Of a stretch of 64,000 nt of DNA, positions 9,844 through 18,581 are shown piece after piece. The translations under genes were made by a program, and so were the position numbers. The number at the start of each line of letters is the position of its first letter. Positions within the stretch are counted from its first letter, which is position 1. Source of the DNA: CAYXLI01 sp964464925 (GTDB lineage: Bacteria; Acidobacteriota; Terriglobia; Bryobacterales; Bryobacteraceae); assembly GCA_964464925.1 (NCBI GenBank), contig CAYXLI010000005.1:1-64000 (forward strand), read 5' to 3'. The notes below the pieces were generated by a model that was not told where the DNA came from, did no database searches, and saw nothing but the letters and a program-made list of their open reading frames with translations.

Positions 9844-11813
9844 GGGGATTGTGTTGGGTTGACCAGCGGACGCTTGCTGCCGCAAGTGCGCAAGTGCGCA
9901 AGGTCCGGGCGGTTGCCGTATTCCTGATCGCGTTGGCCACCTGCGTTCCATTACGATCTCAACCCCAGCCCACAATCCGGATCACAGTCGAAGCGGGGAC
10001 AGTTCCGGTCTCAGGTGCCGAGATCGCACTCGACGGCCGCACGCTGAAGACGGACCGGAGCGGCGTGGCGATTGCGCCGGTCCCATCCGGACGAGTCGAA
10101 ATCCGAGTCACCAAGGAAGGTTTCCTGCCTGCCACGACCTCCGTCTCGATCAGCGAAGCGCGGGAGTGGCAGGTGATCGTGGAACTGCAGCGCCAGCCGG
10201 AAATCGAAGAAGAGATCACCGTACACGCGACGCGTACCGACACGCGCGTTCAGGATTCGCCGACCAGAGTCGAAGTGCTGGGACCGGAGGAGATTGAAGA
10301 AAAGACACTCATGACGCCAGGCGATATCGTCATGATGTTGAATGAAATGGGAGGTGTCCGGGTGCAGACCACCTCTCCTTCTCTGGGAGCGGCGAGCGTG
10401 CGTATCCAAGGTATGCGCGGGCGCGACACCCGGTTTCTTAGCGACGGCCTGCCGCTGTTCGGGCAACAAGGAGGCGGACTGGGCTTGCTGCAGATTCCGC
10501 CAATGGATCTGGGCCAAGTAGAGGTGATTAAGGGTGTTTCCTCGGCTCTGTATGGTGCGGGAGCGATGGCCGGAGTCGTCAACCTCATCTCCAGACGCCC
10601 AGGGACCGAACCGGTGCACGAGATTCTTCTCAACCGATCCAGTTTAGGGGCAACGGACGGCGCGGTATTTCTGGCGTCGCAACTATCGCCTCACTGGGGC
10701 ACATCGCTGCTTGGAGGCGGCTACTGGCAGGAGCGCCGGGACAGGAACGGCGACGGTTGGGCGGACCTGGCCGGATACTCGCGAGGTGTAGTGAAGCCGC
10801 GTTTCTTTTGGGACGATGGCGGAGGGCGGTCGGCCCTAGTAACGGGTGGAATCACGTACGAGAATCGGGAAGGCGGCACTTTGCCTGGCTCGGTGCTGCC
10901 TACGACCGGCACTCCCTACGCCGAAGCTCTATACACTCGCAGGTACGATCTCGGCGGGAGCTTTCAGTTCCTTGTTCAAGACCGTTATGTTGTCACGGCG
11001 CGGACAGCGGCCTCATCGCAACAGCACGATCATCGCTTCGGCGAAGTTCGTGAGCGCGACCGGCATGAGACGTTGTTTGCGGAGATTACAATCCGCGGCA
11101 CCTCCGGACGCCACACGTGGGTTGCCGGGTCTGCCGCNNNNNNNNNNNNNNNNNNNNNNNNNNNNNNNNNNNNNNNNNNNNNNNNNNNNNNNNNNNNNNN
11201 NNNNNNNNNNNNNNNNNNNNNNNNNNNNNNNNNNNNNTTCGACCTCAGCCGCAAGACCGGTCCGATCTCTTATACGGCGACATTGTTCGCGTCCAGTATC
11301 CATCACCCCATCTATGTAGAACGCAGTGATCGTTTTCAGATGGTCAATCTGCCCGGGTCGGCGACGAATACCGGGGTGGAACTCCTTGCGACGTTGAGGA
11401 GAGCTCCATTTTCCGCAACAACGAGTTACACCTACGTCCGGCCCCGTGAGGTGGAGTTCGGCAGAGCGATGGATAGGGCTCTGACGCCGCGCCAGAGCTT
11501 TGGGGTGACGGGAATGTGGGAAAAAGAGGTCTGGCGGCTGGGTGCGGAGTGCTACTACACCGGCCGGCAACGCCTGGAGGAGAACCCGTATCGTTCCGAG
11601 TCGGAGCCCTATGTTCTGGTAGGTTTCTTCGGCGAGCGGAGGATAGGGCCAGCTCGGATTTTTGTGAACGCCGAAAACCTTGGAGACGTTCGCCAGACCA
11701 GGTGGAATCCACTGCTGCGGCAAACGCGTGGAGTGGACGGGCGCTGGACTGTGGATGCGTGGGCTCCTTTAGACGGACGCGTATTCAACGCCGGAATCCG
11801 GCTCAGGTTCTGA
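9840..11813 (+). CDS. TonB-dependent outer-membrane receptor (interrupted by assembly gap)
   Basis: Outer-membrane active transporter. After a hydrophobic signal (AVAVFLIALATCVPL) comes a carboxypeptidase-regulatory-like beta-sandwich (about 40-120), a TonB-box-like stretch (EEITVHATR) and a plug domain (about 125-260) with the expected VEVIKGVSSALYGAGAMAG segment. The beta-barrel follows and ends in an aromatic C-terminal strand (GIRLRF). A run of 100 N interrupts the barrel; the frame happens to stay open across it. Without the gap the barrel is shorter than usual, so real sequence is probably missing. The start is uncertain: TTG overlapping the previous stop, or GTG at 9894, which leaves a cleaner signal peptide. 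Substrate unknown. Confidence 0.85.
   Translation: MRGLCWVDQRTLAAASAQVRKVRAVAVFLIALATCVPLRSQPQPTIRITVEAGTVPVSGAEIALDGRTLKTDRSGVAIAPVPSGRVEIRVTKEGFLPATTSVSISEAREWQVIVELQRQPEIEEEITVHATRTDTRVQDSPTRVEVLGPEEIEEKTLMTPGDIVMMLNEMGGVRVQTTSPSLGAASVRIQGMRGRDTRFLSDGLPLFGQQGGGLGLLQIPPMDLGQVEVIKGVSSALYGAGAMAGVVNLISRRPGTEPVHEILLNRSSLGATDGAVFLASQLSPHWGTSLLGGGYWQERRDRNGDGWADLAGYSRGVVKPRFFWDDGGGRSALVTGGITYENREGGTLPGSVLPTTGTPYAEALYTRRYDLGGSFQFLVQDRYVVTARTAASSQQHDHRFGEVRERDRHETLFAEITIRGTSGRHTWVAGSAXXXXXXXXXXXXXXXXXXXXXXXXXXXXXXXXXXFDLSRKTGPISYTATLFASSIHHPIYVERSDRFQMVNLPGSATNTGVELLATLRRAPFSATTSYTYVRPREVEFGRAMDRALTPRQSFGVTGMWEKEVWRLGAECYYTGRQRLEENPYRSESEPYVLVGFFGERRIGPARIFVNAENLGDVRQTRWNPLLRQTRGVDGRWTVDAWAPLDGRVFNAGIRLRF
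11138..11237. other. Assembly gap, 100 N
   Basis: Exactly 100 undetermined bases inside the TonB receptor barrel. A round 100 usually stands for a scaffold join of unknown size, so the true distance between the flanks is not known and the protein length derived across it should not be trusted. Confidence 0.99.
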
Positions 11814-11897
11814 TCTCCTTCAGGCAAGTTAGTAACCTTCTTCTCCACCCTCCGTATTCCATACTTGAGACTGGCTGCTAGAGCCGAGCGGAGGGAG

Positions 11898-12464
11898 ATG
11901 GAGCCGACACCGGGACCGGCGGACGAAGCCCTAATGCTTGCCGTCAAAGGCGGGCAGGTGGGCAAACTCGCGGTGCTATTCGAGCGCCATAACCGGGCTA
12001 TCTTCAACTTCTTCTTTCGGATGAGCGGGAACCGGGAACTTAGCGAAGACCTGGTGCAGGATGTGTTCTTTCGCATGCTGAAGTACAAGGATTCCTACCA
12101 GGAGAAGTCCTGCTTCACCGCCTGGATGTACCAGGTGGCGCGAAGCGCCCAGATCGACAACTTCCGCAAACGGAAGCGCGAGGCGCAATGGAATGAGGAG
12201 CAGCCGGAGCCAGCCAGCCAGGATGCGCGCGTGGATGAGCGTATGAAGAAGCGCCAGGAACTGGAAATCCTGCAGAAGGCAATGGCGGCGCTTGCGCCCG
12301 ATAAACGCGAAGTGCTGGTGATGAGCAGGTATCAGAACCTGAAATACCAGGAGATCGGCAAGATCCTCGGGTGCGAGGAGAATGCGGTCAAGCTGAGGGT
12401 CTTCCGGGCGGTCCGCGCTCTCGGGCAGATCTATAACGAACTCGCGGGAGAGAGAGCATCATGA
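11898..12464 (+). CDS. ECF-type RNA polymerase sigma factor
   Basis: Extracytoplasmic-function sigma factor of 188 residues. Region sigma-2 (FERHNRAIFNFFFRM, EDLVQDVFFRML, FTAWMYQVARS) and sigma-4 with its helix-turn-helix (YQEIGKILGCEENAVKLRVFRA) are both complete. I prefer the ATG behind GGAGGG; a TTG 33 bases upstream would add residues that look non-coding. The stop overlaps the next start as ATGA, coupling it to a zinc-finger anti-sigma factor. The downstream DUF4097-like genes are probably in the same operon and likely part of its envelope-stress regulon (inference). Confidence 0.93.
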   Translation: MEPTPGPADEALMLAVKGGQVGKLAVLFERHNRAIFNFFFRMSGNRELSEDLVQDVFFRMLKYKDSYQEKSCFTAWMYQVARSAQIDNFRKRKREAQWNEEQPEPASQDARVDERMKKRQELEILQKAMAALAPDKREVLVMSRYQNLKYQEIGKILGCEENAVKLRVFRAVRALGQIYNELAGERAS

Positions 12465-13255
12465 CGTGTGAACAGGCAAGAGCGTTGGTGGCGGAATCGC
12501 TGAATAGCGAGCATGATCCGGCAGTGAGCTTCGAACTGGAAGCGCACATCCTCGATTGCCCGGTTTGCAGCATGGAGTTGGGGGAAGTCCGGTGCTTGTG
12601 GAAGAATTTGGAACTGCTGCCGGATGCCCAGCCTGGTCCGGAGGTGCGACCGCGGTTTTATCAGATGCTCGAGGCATACCAACAGGGGCGGATCGAGGCG
12701 CAAAGAGAGAAGCGGTCCTGGTTCGCATGGTGGCCGCAACAGCCTGGCTGGCAGATGGGCCTGAGCTTCGCGTTGCTGGCAGTGGGCATATTCGCGGGAC
12801 ATATGTGGACGGTACGGGACCAGAAAACCGGAGACGTCGCACAACTTCACAACGAGGTAGATACGATGCGGCAGTTAGTAACTCTATCCCTGCTTCAGCA
12901 GCAGTCGGCGTCGGACCGGCTGAAGGGAGTGAACTGGTCTTACCGCGTCGAGCAGTCCGATACGGAAGTGCTTTCGGCGCTGTTAAAGACGGTCAATCAG
13001 GATCCGAATGTCAATGTGCGGTTGGCGGCGGTTGATGCGCTCCGCAACTTCGGCCAGAGCCAAGTGACCCGAAAAGCACTGACGCAGGCGATTCCGAAGC
13101 AGACGTCACCCATGGTGGAGATCGCGCTCATCGATCTGCTGGTGGAGTTGAAGGAGAAGCCCTCGGCTCCGGTTTTGCGCGCAATGCTGAGCAAGACGGA
13201 CCTGGATCCGAACGTGCGCCAGCGCGTGGATACAGCACTCCGGGAACTGCAATAG
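12461..13255 (+). CDS. Membrane anti-sigma factor with zinc-finger and HEAT-like C-terminus
   Basis: Negative regulator of the sigma factor encoded immediately upstream (ATGA overlap). The N-terminal zinc-binding anti-sigma domain shows His29-x3-Cys33-x2-Cys36. One TM helix follows around residues 98-117 (MGLSFALLAVGIFAGHM). The periplasmic part (about 165-264) is built of helical repeats resembling HEAT units (VNVRLAAVDALRNFG, PNVRQRVDTALREL). Most zf-HC2 anti-sigmas lack such a domain; it could sense protein partners or damage in the periplasm. Role from family and context is secure; the sensing role of the repeats is inference. Confidence 0.88.
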   Translation: MTCEQARALVAESLNSEHDPAVSFELEAHILDCPVCSMELGEVRCLWKNLELLPDAQPGPEVRPRFYQMLEAYQQGRIEAQREKRSWFAWWPQQPGWQMGLSFALLAVGIFAGHMWTVRDQKTGDVAQLHNEVDTMRQLVTLSLLQQQSASDRLKGVNWSYRVEQSDTEVLSALLKTVNQDPNVNVRLAAVDALRNFGQSQVTRKALTQAIPKQTSPMVEIALIDLLVELKEKPSAPVLRAMLSKTDLDPNVRQRVDTALRELQ

Positions 13256-13282
13256 TCTAGACCGAATCAGGAGAGAAGCGAC

Positions 13283-14110
13283 ATGAAATACGGGGCTATG
13301 GCCTTACTGGCCATCAGTGTGTCTTTGCACGCGGACGTGAAGGACACAAAACACGAGCAGAGGACATTCGCGATGACAGGCGGCGAGCGCCGGTTGATCG
13401 TTGACGGCGTAAACGATTCGATCACAGTCACAGGCTACAGCGGCAATACGGTGGAGGTGACGGTGGACGGCACGTGGCAGGCCGATGACGACCGCTACCT
13501 TGCTGATGCCAAGCGCGATGTGAAGGTGGATATGACGCAGAGCGGCAACACTGTGAAGCTATACGTGGACGGGCCGTTCCGAGACAGAAACGGCCCCCGC
13601 AATCACGGCGAGCGGCACTATAATGTGCACTTCGATTTCAATGTGAAGGTGCCGATGGATGCATATCTGGAACTGCGGACCGTGAATGGCGGATCGGTGA
13701 AAGTGCAGGGATCGGACGGCGATTTTGACGTCCATAACGTGAATGGCGGGATCGATCTGAAGGACATGACCGGATCGGGAATGGTAAATACGGTGAACGG
13801 ACCGATCAACGTAAGTTTCCGGCAGAATCCGCGGAAGGATTGCAAGTTCAAGACTGTCAACGGCGGCATCGACGTGGTGTTCAGTTCGGCGTTGTCAGCC
13901 AATTTGACGATGAAGACGTTCAACGGCCAGGTCTATTCGGATTTCGATGTGGTCACGCTGCCGTTGCAGCAGGCCACGGTAGAACAAGAGGGGATGAAGA
14001 AGATCTACAGCCGCGACAGGTTGATGCGGGTTCGCGCCGGAAACGGCGGTCCGGAACTGCAGTTCGACACGCTGAACGGAACCATCCGCCTGATGGACCA
14101 CCAGAAGTGA
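13283..14110 (+). CDS. Exported DUF4097-like beta-helix protein
   Basis: Secreted or envelope protein of 275 residues with a short signal peptide. The body consists of repeated beta strands with recurring NGG/VNG turns (TVNGGSVKV, NVNGGIDLKD, TVNGPINVSF, TVNGGIDVVF), as expected for the right-handed beta-helix fold of DUF4097/LiaG-like proteins. A strong AGGAGAG site precedes the ATG. It follows the sigma/anti-sigma pair by 27 bases and is followed by a paralogue, so it is probably an effector of that stress-response operon. The molecular function of the family is poorly known. Confidence 0.8.
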   Translation: MKYGAMALLAISVSLHADVKDTKHEQRTFAMTGGERRLIVDGVNDSITVTGYSGNTVEVTVDGTWQADDDRYLADAKRDVKVDMTQSGNTVKLYVDGPFRDRNGPRNHGERHYNVHFDFNVKVPMDAYLELRTVNGGSVKVQGSDGDFDVHNVNGGIDLKDMTGSGMVNTVNGPINVSFRQNPRKDCKFKTVNGGIDVVFSSALSANLTMKTFNGQVYSDFDVVTLPLQQATVEQEGMKKIYSRDRLMRVRAGNGGPELQFDTLNGTIRLMDHQK

Positions 14111-14130
14111 TTCGAGTTTAAGGAGAGACA

Positions 14131-14919
14131 GTGAAGAGTTTCGTTTGCATTCTGGGTCTTCTAGCCGCGAACCTCGCGTGCGCGCAGGACACGGTGCGGG
14201 TTCCCTTCAGTGATCCGGCACGACCCAAAACAGTAAGAATCAATATGGTGCACGGAAGCATCAATGTTCGAGGATACGAAGGCAATGAGGTGGTGATCGA
14301 GACGCGCGGCGACTCGAGACCGGCGCGTGCACGAGCCGATGGATTGCGGCGGCTGGATACGGGACAAGCCGGAATCACCGCGGAAGAGCAGGATAACGTA
14401 ATCGTCATCAAGCCTTCTCCCATGCATGGCGGCGCGAACGTCGGATTGCAGGTACCCACCAACGTGAACCTGGATCTCAAGACGGTAAATGGCGGCAATA
14501 TCACGGTGGAAAACGTAAACGGCGAACTTGACGTGCAGAACGTGAACGGCGGCGTGAAGTTGACTAACGTGTCGGGCGCAGTGCTGGCGCACGCGCTGAA
14601 TGGCAATGTCGTGGTTTCGTTGAGCCAGGTCCGATCGGATAAGCCGATGTCGTTCACGTCGCTGAACGGCAACATCGATGTGACGCTACCGGCGGACTTA
14701 AAGGCGCAGGTGAAGCTGAAAAATCAGAATGGCGAAACCTACAGTGACTTCGATATCACGCTGCAGCCTAGCAGATCGGTAGTGGAATCCAGCAAAACAG
14801 GACAAGGCAGGTACCGCATTCAGGTAGATCGGACAATGACTGGCACCATCAATGGCGGAGGGCCAGAGTTTCAGTTCCAGACGATGAACGGCAACATTTA
14901 TATCCGCAAGAGAAAGTAG
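14131..14919 (+). CDS. Exported DUF4097-like beta-helix protein (paralogue)
   Basis: 262-residue paralogue of the preceding gene, starting at GTG behind AAGGAGAG. It has a signal peptide ending near a CAQD cleavage site, then the same repeated strand-turn pattern (TVNGGNITVENVNGEL, NVNGGVKLTNVSG, ALNGNVVVSL, SLNGNIDVTL) and the same ending (GGPEFQFQTMNGNIYI against GGPELQFDTLNGTIRL in its neighbour). Tandem duplication within the ECF-sigma operon is clear. Its stop directly abuts the stop of the convergent peptidase gene. Confidence 0.8.
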   Translation: MKSFVCILGLLAANLACAQDTVRVPFSDPARPKTVRINMVHGSINVRGYEGNEVVIETRGDSRPARARADGLRRLDTGQAGITAEEQDNVIVIKPSPMHGGANVGLQVPTNVNLDLKTVNGGNITVENVNGELDVQNVNGGVKLTNVSGAVLAHALNGNVVVSLSQVRSDKPMSFTSLNGNIDVTLPADLKAQVKLKNQNGETYSDFDITLQPSRSVVESSKTGQGRYRIQVDRTMTGTINGGGPEFQFQTMNGNIYIRKRK

Positions 14920-15885
14920 TTAGCCTGCGAGGCCCGGAACGCCTCCGAGCGTACGGGCCTTTCTGACTGCCCGAACGATGGCTTCGGCCACAGCCTCCAT
15001 TGCCGCAACTCCCAAAGCGTTAACGTCGGCCTGCTCATTTCCAAGAGACAGTGCTATGACCAGGTCGCCATCGCCGGTTGTAGCGGCGGGCGAAATAGCG
15101 CGCGTCATTCCCTGGGTCGCGAGTTGTGCCAGTTTGGTAGCTTCCACTTTGCTGAGTCTGGCGTTGGTTGCGACAGCGATGAGAGTTGTATTCGTCCGCC
15201 TGTATGTAAAATCAGCGCGGGCGCCGTCTTTGAGTGCCGCGGCACTGTGCAGGAACTCACCTGAATCGGGTGCGCGCCGGGCTCCGGCGAGGATCTTGCC
15301 CGTATGCGGATCGAGAATATCGCCGACCGCGTTCACGACGGCTAACGCCGAGACCTTCACCGCCGCGTATGGGCCGCCAAGAGAGACGGTATACGAACCG
15401 AGCCCACCCTTCATGGCCTGCTTCATACCCTGCACCTTCCCGACTGTTGCGCCCGTACCCGCGCCGACGCATCCTTCCTTCACGGGGCCATCCGTAGCTG
15501 AGGCGGCCGCGGCCTCGCCCATCTCACGAGTGGGACGCACATGCGCTTTGCCAATAGACAGGTCATACAGAATCGCGGCTGGAACGAGAGGCACCCTGGC
15601 TACGCCAGTTTCGTATCCGATACCCTTCTGTTCCAAAAAGCGGCGCACGCCACTGGCCGCTTCGAGCCCGAACGCGCTGCCGCCAGCGAAACAGATCCCA
15701 TGAATCACGGGCGTTACATGCAGAGGATTCAGCAGGTCCATCTCTTCTGTGCCGGTTGCCGATCCGCGGACGTCCACACCGGCGTGCGCGCCGGCTTCAC
15801 ACAAGATGACGGTGCAGCCGGTTAGCGCTTCAAAATCCGAAGCGTGCCCAACGCGTATGCCAGGGATGTCGGTGAGGCCGTTCAT
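14920..15885 (-). CDS. P1 family N-terminal-nucleophile peptidase (DmpA/L-aminopeptidase-D-esterase type)
   Basis: Self-processing aminopeptidase of 321 residues, the usual length for DmpA-like enzymes. It opens with TDIPGIRVGHA and has the GGSAFGLEAASG segment. The probable autocleavage and nucleophile site lies in RTNTTLIAVATNA, where a Thr serves in place of the Ser of DmpA; the chain would split there into alpha and beta chains. No signal peptide is seen, so it is probably cytoplasmic. It is monocistronic on the minus strand, divergent from the MCE transporter. Release of N-terminal D- or beta-amino acids from peptides is the family activity; the actual substrate is unknown. Confidence 0.88.
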   Translation of the reverse strand: MNGLTDIPGIRVGHASDFEALTGCTVILCEAGAHAGVDVRGSATGTEEMDLLNPLHVTPVIHGICFAGGSAFGLEAASGVRRFLEQKGIGYETGVARVPLVPAAILYDLSIGKAHVRPTREMGEAAAASATDGPVKEGCVGAGTGATVGKVQGMKQAMKGGLGSYTVSLGGPYAAVKVSALAVVNAVGDILDPHTGKILAGARRAPDSGEFLHSAAALKDGARADFTYRRTNTTLIAVATNARLSKVEATKLAQLATQGMTRAISPAATTGDGDLVIALSLGNEQADVNALGVAAMEAVAEAIVRAVRKARTLGGVPGLAG

Positions 15886-15914
15886 GTTAGATTTGAAACG
15901 AGGCGAACGCGAGC

Positions 15915-16670
15915 TTGTTAGACATCCTGAAACCGCCTGTTGCGGCGTTACAAGACTTCTACGCCCTCAGCGCAAACGCCGTCCGCAATATTCTTCGCCG
16001 CCCCCATTATAGCGACGACATCTTTATCCAGATGGACATTATTGGGGTAGGCAGCCTACCCATTATTATCCTGACCGGATTCTTTAGCGGCATCGTGATC
16101 ACGATGCAGATGTCGCGCGCGCTGGCGCAGTACGGCGCCACGGGACAGGTGGGACAAATCGTTGCAATCACGCTGGTTCGCGAGTTGGGCCCAGTGCTCA
16201 GCTCGCTGTTGGTGGCGGGGCGGAACGCGTCGGGAATCGCGAGCGAGCTTGGCTCCATGAAGGTGACAGAGCAGATCGATGCGATGCGCGCGTTGGGCAC
16301 GGACCCGATTCAGAAACTGGTCACGCCTCGTTTAATTGCCACATCGGTGGTGCTGCCCCTGCTGACCATCGTCGCGGATTTCGTAGGACTGGTGGGCGGT
16401 TACATGATTGCCAATCTGACGCTCAACATCACGACCAGCCAATATTGGAACACGGCATGGCGCGCTCTCGATTGGAGCGATATCGTACAGGGATTGCTGA
16501 AACCCTTCGTTTTCGCGGTGGTAATCGCGCTGGTCGGCTGCTTCTACGGAATCAATACATCGGGCGGAACACAGGGGGTGGGGCGCTCCACTACACAGGC
16601 GGTGGTCGTAGCGAGCGTCTGGATCTTCATCCTGACCGCCTTCATTACGCGGATTTTTACGACGCGGTGA
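15915..16670 (+). CDS. mlaE: MlaE-type ABC lipid-transport permease
   Basis: Inner-membrane permease of an MCE lipid-transport system, 251 residues with five or six TM segments. The family signature ELGPVLSSLLVAGRNASGIASELGSM lies in the coupling region near residues 95-120, followed by EQIDAMRALG. Translation probably starts at TTG with GAGG upstream; no better start is available. The ATPase gene begins 2 bases after its stop, and the substrate-binding MCE protein follows, giving the standard permease-ATPase-MCE order. Direction of phospholipid movement between the membranes cannot be told. Confidence 0.9.
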   Translation: MLDILKPPVAALQDFYALSANAVRNILRRPHYSDDIFIQMDIIGVGSLPIIILTGFFSGIVITMQMSRALAQYGATGQVGQIVAITLVRELGPVLSSLLVAGRNASGIASELGSMKVTEQIDAMRALGTDPIQKLVTPRLIATSVVLPLLTIVADFVGLVGGYMIANLTLNITTSQYWNTAWRALDWSDIVQGLLKPFVFAVVIALVGCFYGINTSGGTQGVGRSTTQAVVVASVWIFILTAFITRIFTTR

Positions 16671-16672
16671 AT

Positions 16673-17503
16673 ATGCCGGGCGATGCAAACGATTCGATTC
16701 TCCGCTTTGAAGACGTCTCCCTTGCCTTCCCCGACGCCGTAGCGCTGAATCACGTAAGCTTCGACCTGAAAGTGGGGCAAACGCTGATCGTGCTGGGTGC
16801 AGCGGGCAGCGGGAAGTCGGTCATGTTGAAGGTCGCGATCGGGCTGCTGAAGCCGGATAGAGGGCGCGTTTATCTGTTTGGAACGGAGATCACCGGGATG
16901 GAGGAGCACCAACTCTTTGATTTGCGCAGCCGCGTGGGCGTGTTATTTCAAGAGGGCGGTTTGTTTGACTCTCTGACCATTGCGGAAAATGTTTCCTATC
17001 CTCTGCTCAACCAGAGAGTTCGCGAGAGCAAACAGAACGGTGGCATTGGCGAAAGGGTGCGGCAATCGCTTCAGTTTGTGGAATTGGAGAACGTTCTCGA
17101 GCGTTTCCCGAGCGAACTCTCGGGAGGGCAACGCAGGCGCGTCGGCATTGCAAGGGCAAATGTGACGCAGCCCGAGCTGGTTCTCTACGATTCGCCGACG
17201 GCCGGGCTGGACCCGATCACGGCAAACACGATCATTGCGCTGATTGTAAAGGCGCGCGACACCAGGAACTCCACCTCTGTCCTGGTAACCCATCGTTACC
17301 AGGACGGACATATGCTTGCGAATTTCCGCTACAATCCGCAAAGTGGCCGCCTTGAGGCGACGCCACCGAACGATCATTCCATCCGGGACAGGACGCAATT
17401 CATGGTATTTGGAGACGGCAAGCTGGTGTTCGAAGGAACCGAACACGCGCTCGAGGAATCGAGCGATCCATACGTTTCCAAGTTCAAATGGGTAAAAACG
17501 TAA
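16673..17503 (+). CDS. mlaF: MlaF-type ABC ATPase with altered Walker B
   Basis: ATP-binding subunit of the MCE transporter, 276 residues. Walker A (GAAGSGKS), Q-loop, signature (LSGGQRRRVGIARA) and H-loop (VTHR) are present. The Walker B segment reads LVLYDSPTAGLD, with Ser where the catalytic Glu normally stands; the codon is TCG and its surroundings look sound. This should weaken hydrolysis unless another residue substitutes. A C-terminal extension after the H-loop (DGHMLANFRYNPQSG) is longer than in E. coli MlaF. The start chosen is the ATG 2 bases after the permease stop; the frame stays open upstream only as a shadow. Confidence 0.9.
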   Translation: MPGDANDSILRFEDVSLAFPDAVALNHVSFDLKVGQTLIVLGAAGSGKSVMLKVAIGLLKPDRGRVYLFGTEITGMEEHQLFDLRSRVGVLFQEGGLFDSLTIAENVSYPLLNQRVRESKQNGGIGERVRQSLQFVELENVLERFPSELSGGQRRRVGIARANVTQPELVLYDSPTAGLDPITANTIIALIVKARDTRNSTSVLVTHRYQDGHMLANFRYNPQSGRLEATPPNDHSIRDRTQFMVFGDGKLVFEGTEHALEESSDPYVSKFKWVKT

Positions 17504-17507
17504 ACTC

Positions 17508-18581
17508 ATGCCAACGGCACAAAAAGTAAGTTGGGCGAAACTGAAGGTGGGACTGCTGGCCATCGGGGCGATGGTGATCCTGGGTGTGCTGATTTTTTAT
17601 CTGACCGGCACCACCAAACTTTTCAGCAAGGAAGTGGACGTCTACACCTATATGGACGATGCCGCCGCGATCGCCAAGGGCTCGCCCGTTCGCCTGAACG
17701 GAATCCTGATCGGAAAGATCGATGACGTACAACTATCGGGCGAGAAAAATCCGCGGCGTATCGTAAAGATTGCGATGCGGCTGGAAGCAGACAAGCTGGC
17801 GTTAATTCCGGTGGATTCGGTGGCGGCGATCAGCGCGGAAAATCTGCTGGGATCGAAGTTCATCAACATCAAGAAGGGACAATCCAGCACAACGATTCAA
17901 CCTGGCGCAGAGGTTCCGAGTCTGGATACGCGCGAGTTCGACGAACTGGTACAGCAGGGCTATCAGGTGCTGAGTTCGTTGCAGGTGATCGTAAAGCGCA
18001 TTGACGCCATCGTAAGCCTGGTGGAAGTGGGCAAGGGAAGTATCGGCAAGTTGCTGGTGGACGAAGAACTCTACAACAAGGTCCTGGCCATCGTGAACGA
18101 AGGCCAAAAGATCACGGCGGCACTGAACACCAATAAGGGAACCATCGGAAGATTGCTGAACGATGATGCGATGTACAACGACGTTCGCACGTCACTGGCG
18201 CGCGTGGATTCGCTGCTGCAGGATCTGCAACAAGGGAAAGGCACGGCAGGTAAACTCCTGAGGGACGAAGCGTTGTATGAGGATACAAGAAAAAGTATGG
18301 CCGAGGTCCGCAAGACGCTGGAAGACCTGAATGCCGGCAAGGGAACCGCGGGCAGGCTGCTGAAGAGCGACGAACTTGCAAACGAATTGAAGACTACGCT
18401 GGACAAGGTGGACCTGACTATCGACAAGGTCAACTCGGGCCAGGGTACGATCGGTCAGTTACTGGTGAACCAGCAGCTTTATGACAATCTCAACGGCGCC
18501 ACCCGCGAACTGCACGAACTGTTCAAGGATTTCCGCTCAAATCCGAAGAAGTTCCTGCACGTGAAGCTCAGTTTGTTTTGA
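17508..18581 (+). CDS. mlaD: MlaD-like MCE domain protein with C-terminal GKGT repeats
   Basis: Periplasmic lipid-binding subunit of the MCE transporter, 357 residues. One N-terminal TM helix (about 12-32) anchors it, then one MCE domain (about 40-125; SPVRLNGILIGKIDDV). After it come five copies of a motif of the type GKGTxGKLL, roughly 34 residues apart (near residues 175, 210, 243, 278, 311), separated by predicted helices. Similar repeats occur in other long MCE proteins and may build the tunnel or needle that spans the periplasm. Its stop overlaps the TTG start of the next gene. Confidence 0.9.
   Translation: MPTAQKVSWAKLKVGLLAIGAMVILGVLIFYLTGTTKLFSKEVDVYTYMDDAAAIAKGSPVRLNGILIGKIDDVQLSGEKNPRRIVKIAMRLEADKLALIPVDSVAAISAENLLGSKFINIKKGQSSTTIQPGAEVPSLDTREFDELVQQGYQVLSSLQVIVKRIDAIVSLVEVGKGSIGKLLVDEELYNKVLAIVNEGQKITAALNTNKGTIGRLLNDDAMYNDVRTSLARVDSLLQDLQQGKGTAGKLLRDEALYEDTRKSMAEVRKTLEDLNAGKGTAGRLLKSDELANELKTTLDKVDLTIDKVNSGQGTIGQLLVNQQLYDNLNGATRELHELFKDFRSNPKKFLHVKLSLF

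Noticed and set aside
16445..16672. Upstream extension of the MlaF-like gene
   Set aside because: Overlaps the permease gene and has Arg/Gly-rich shadow composition; the ATG 2 bases after the permease stop fits the family.
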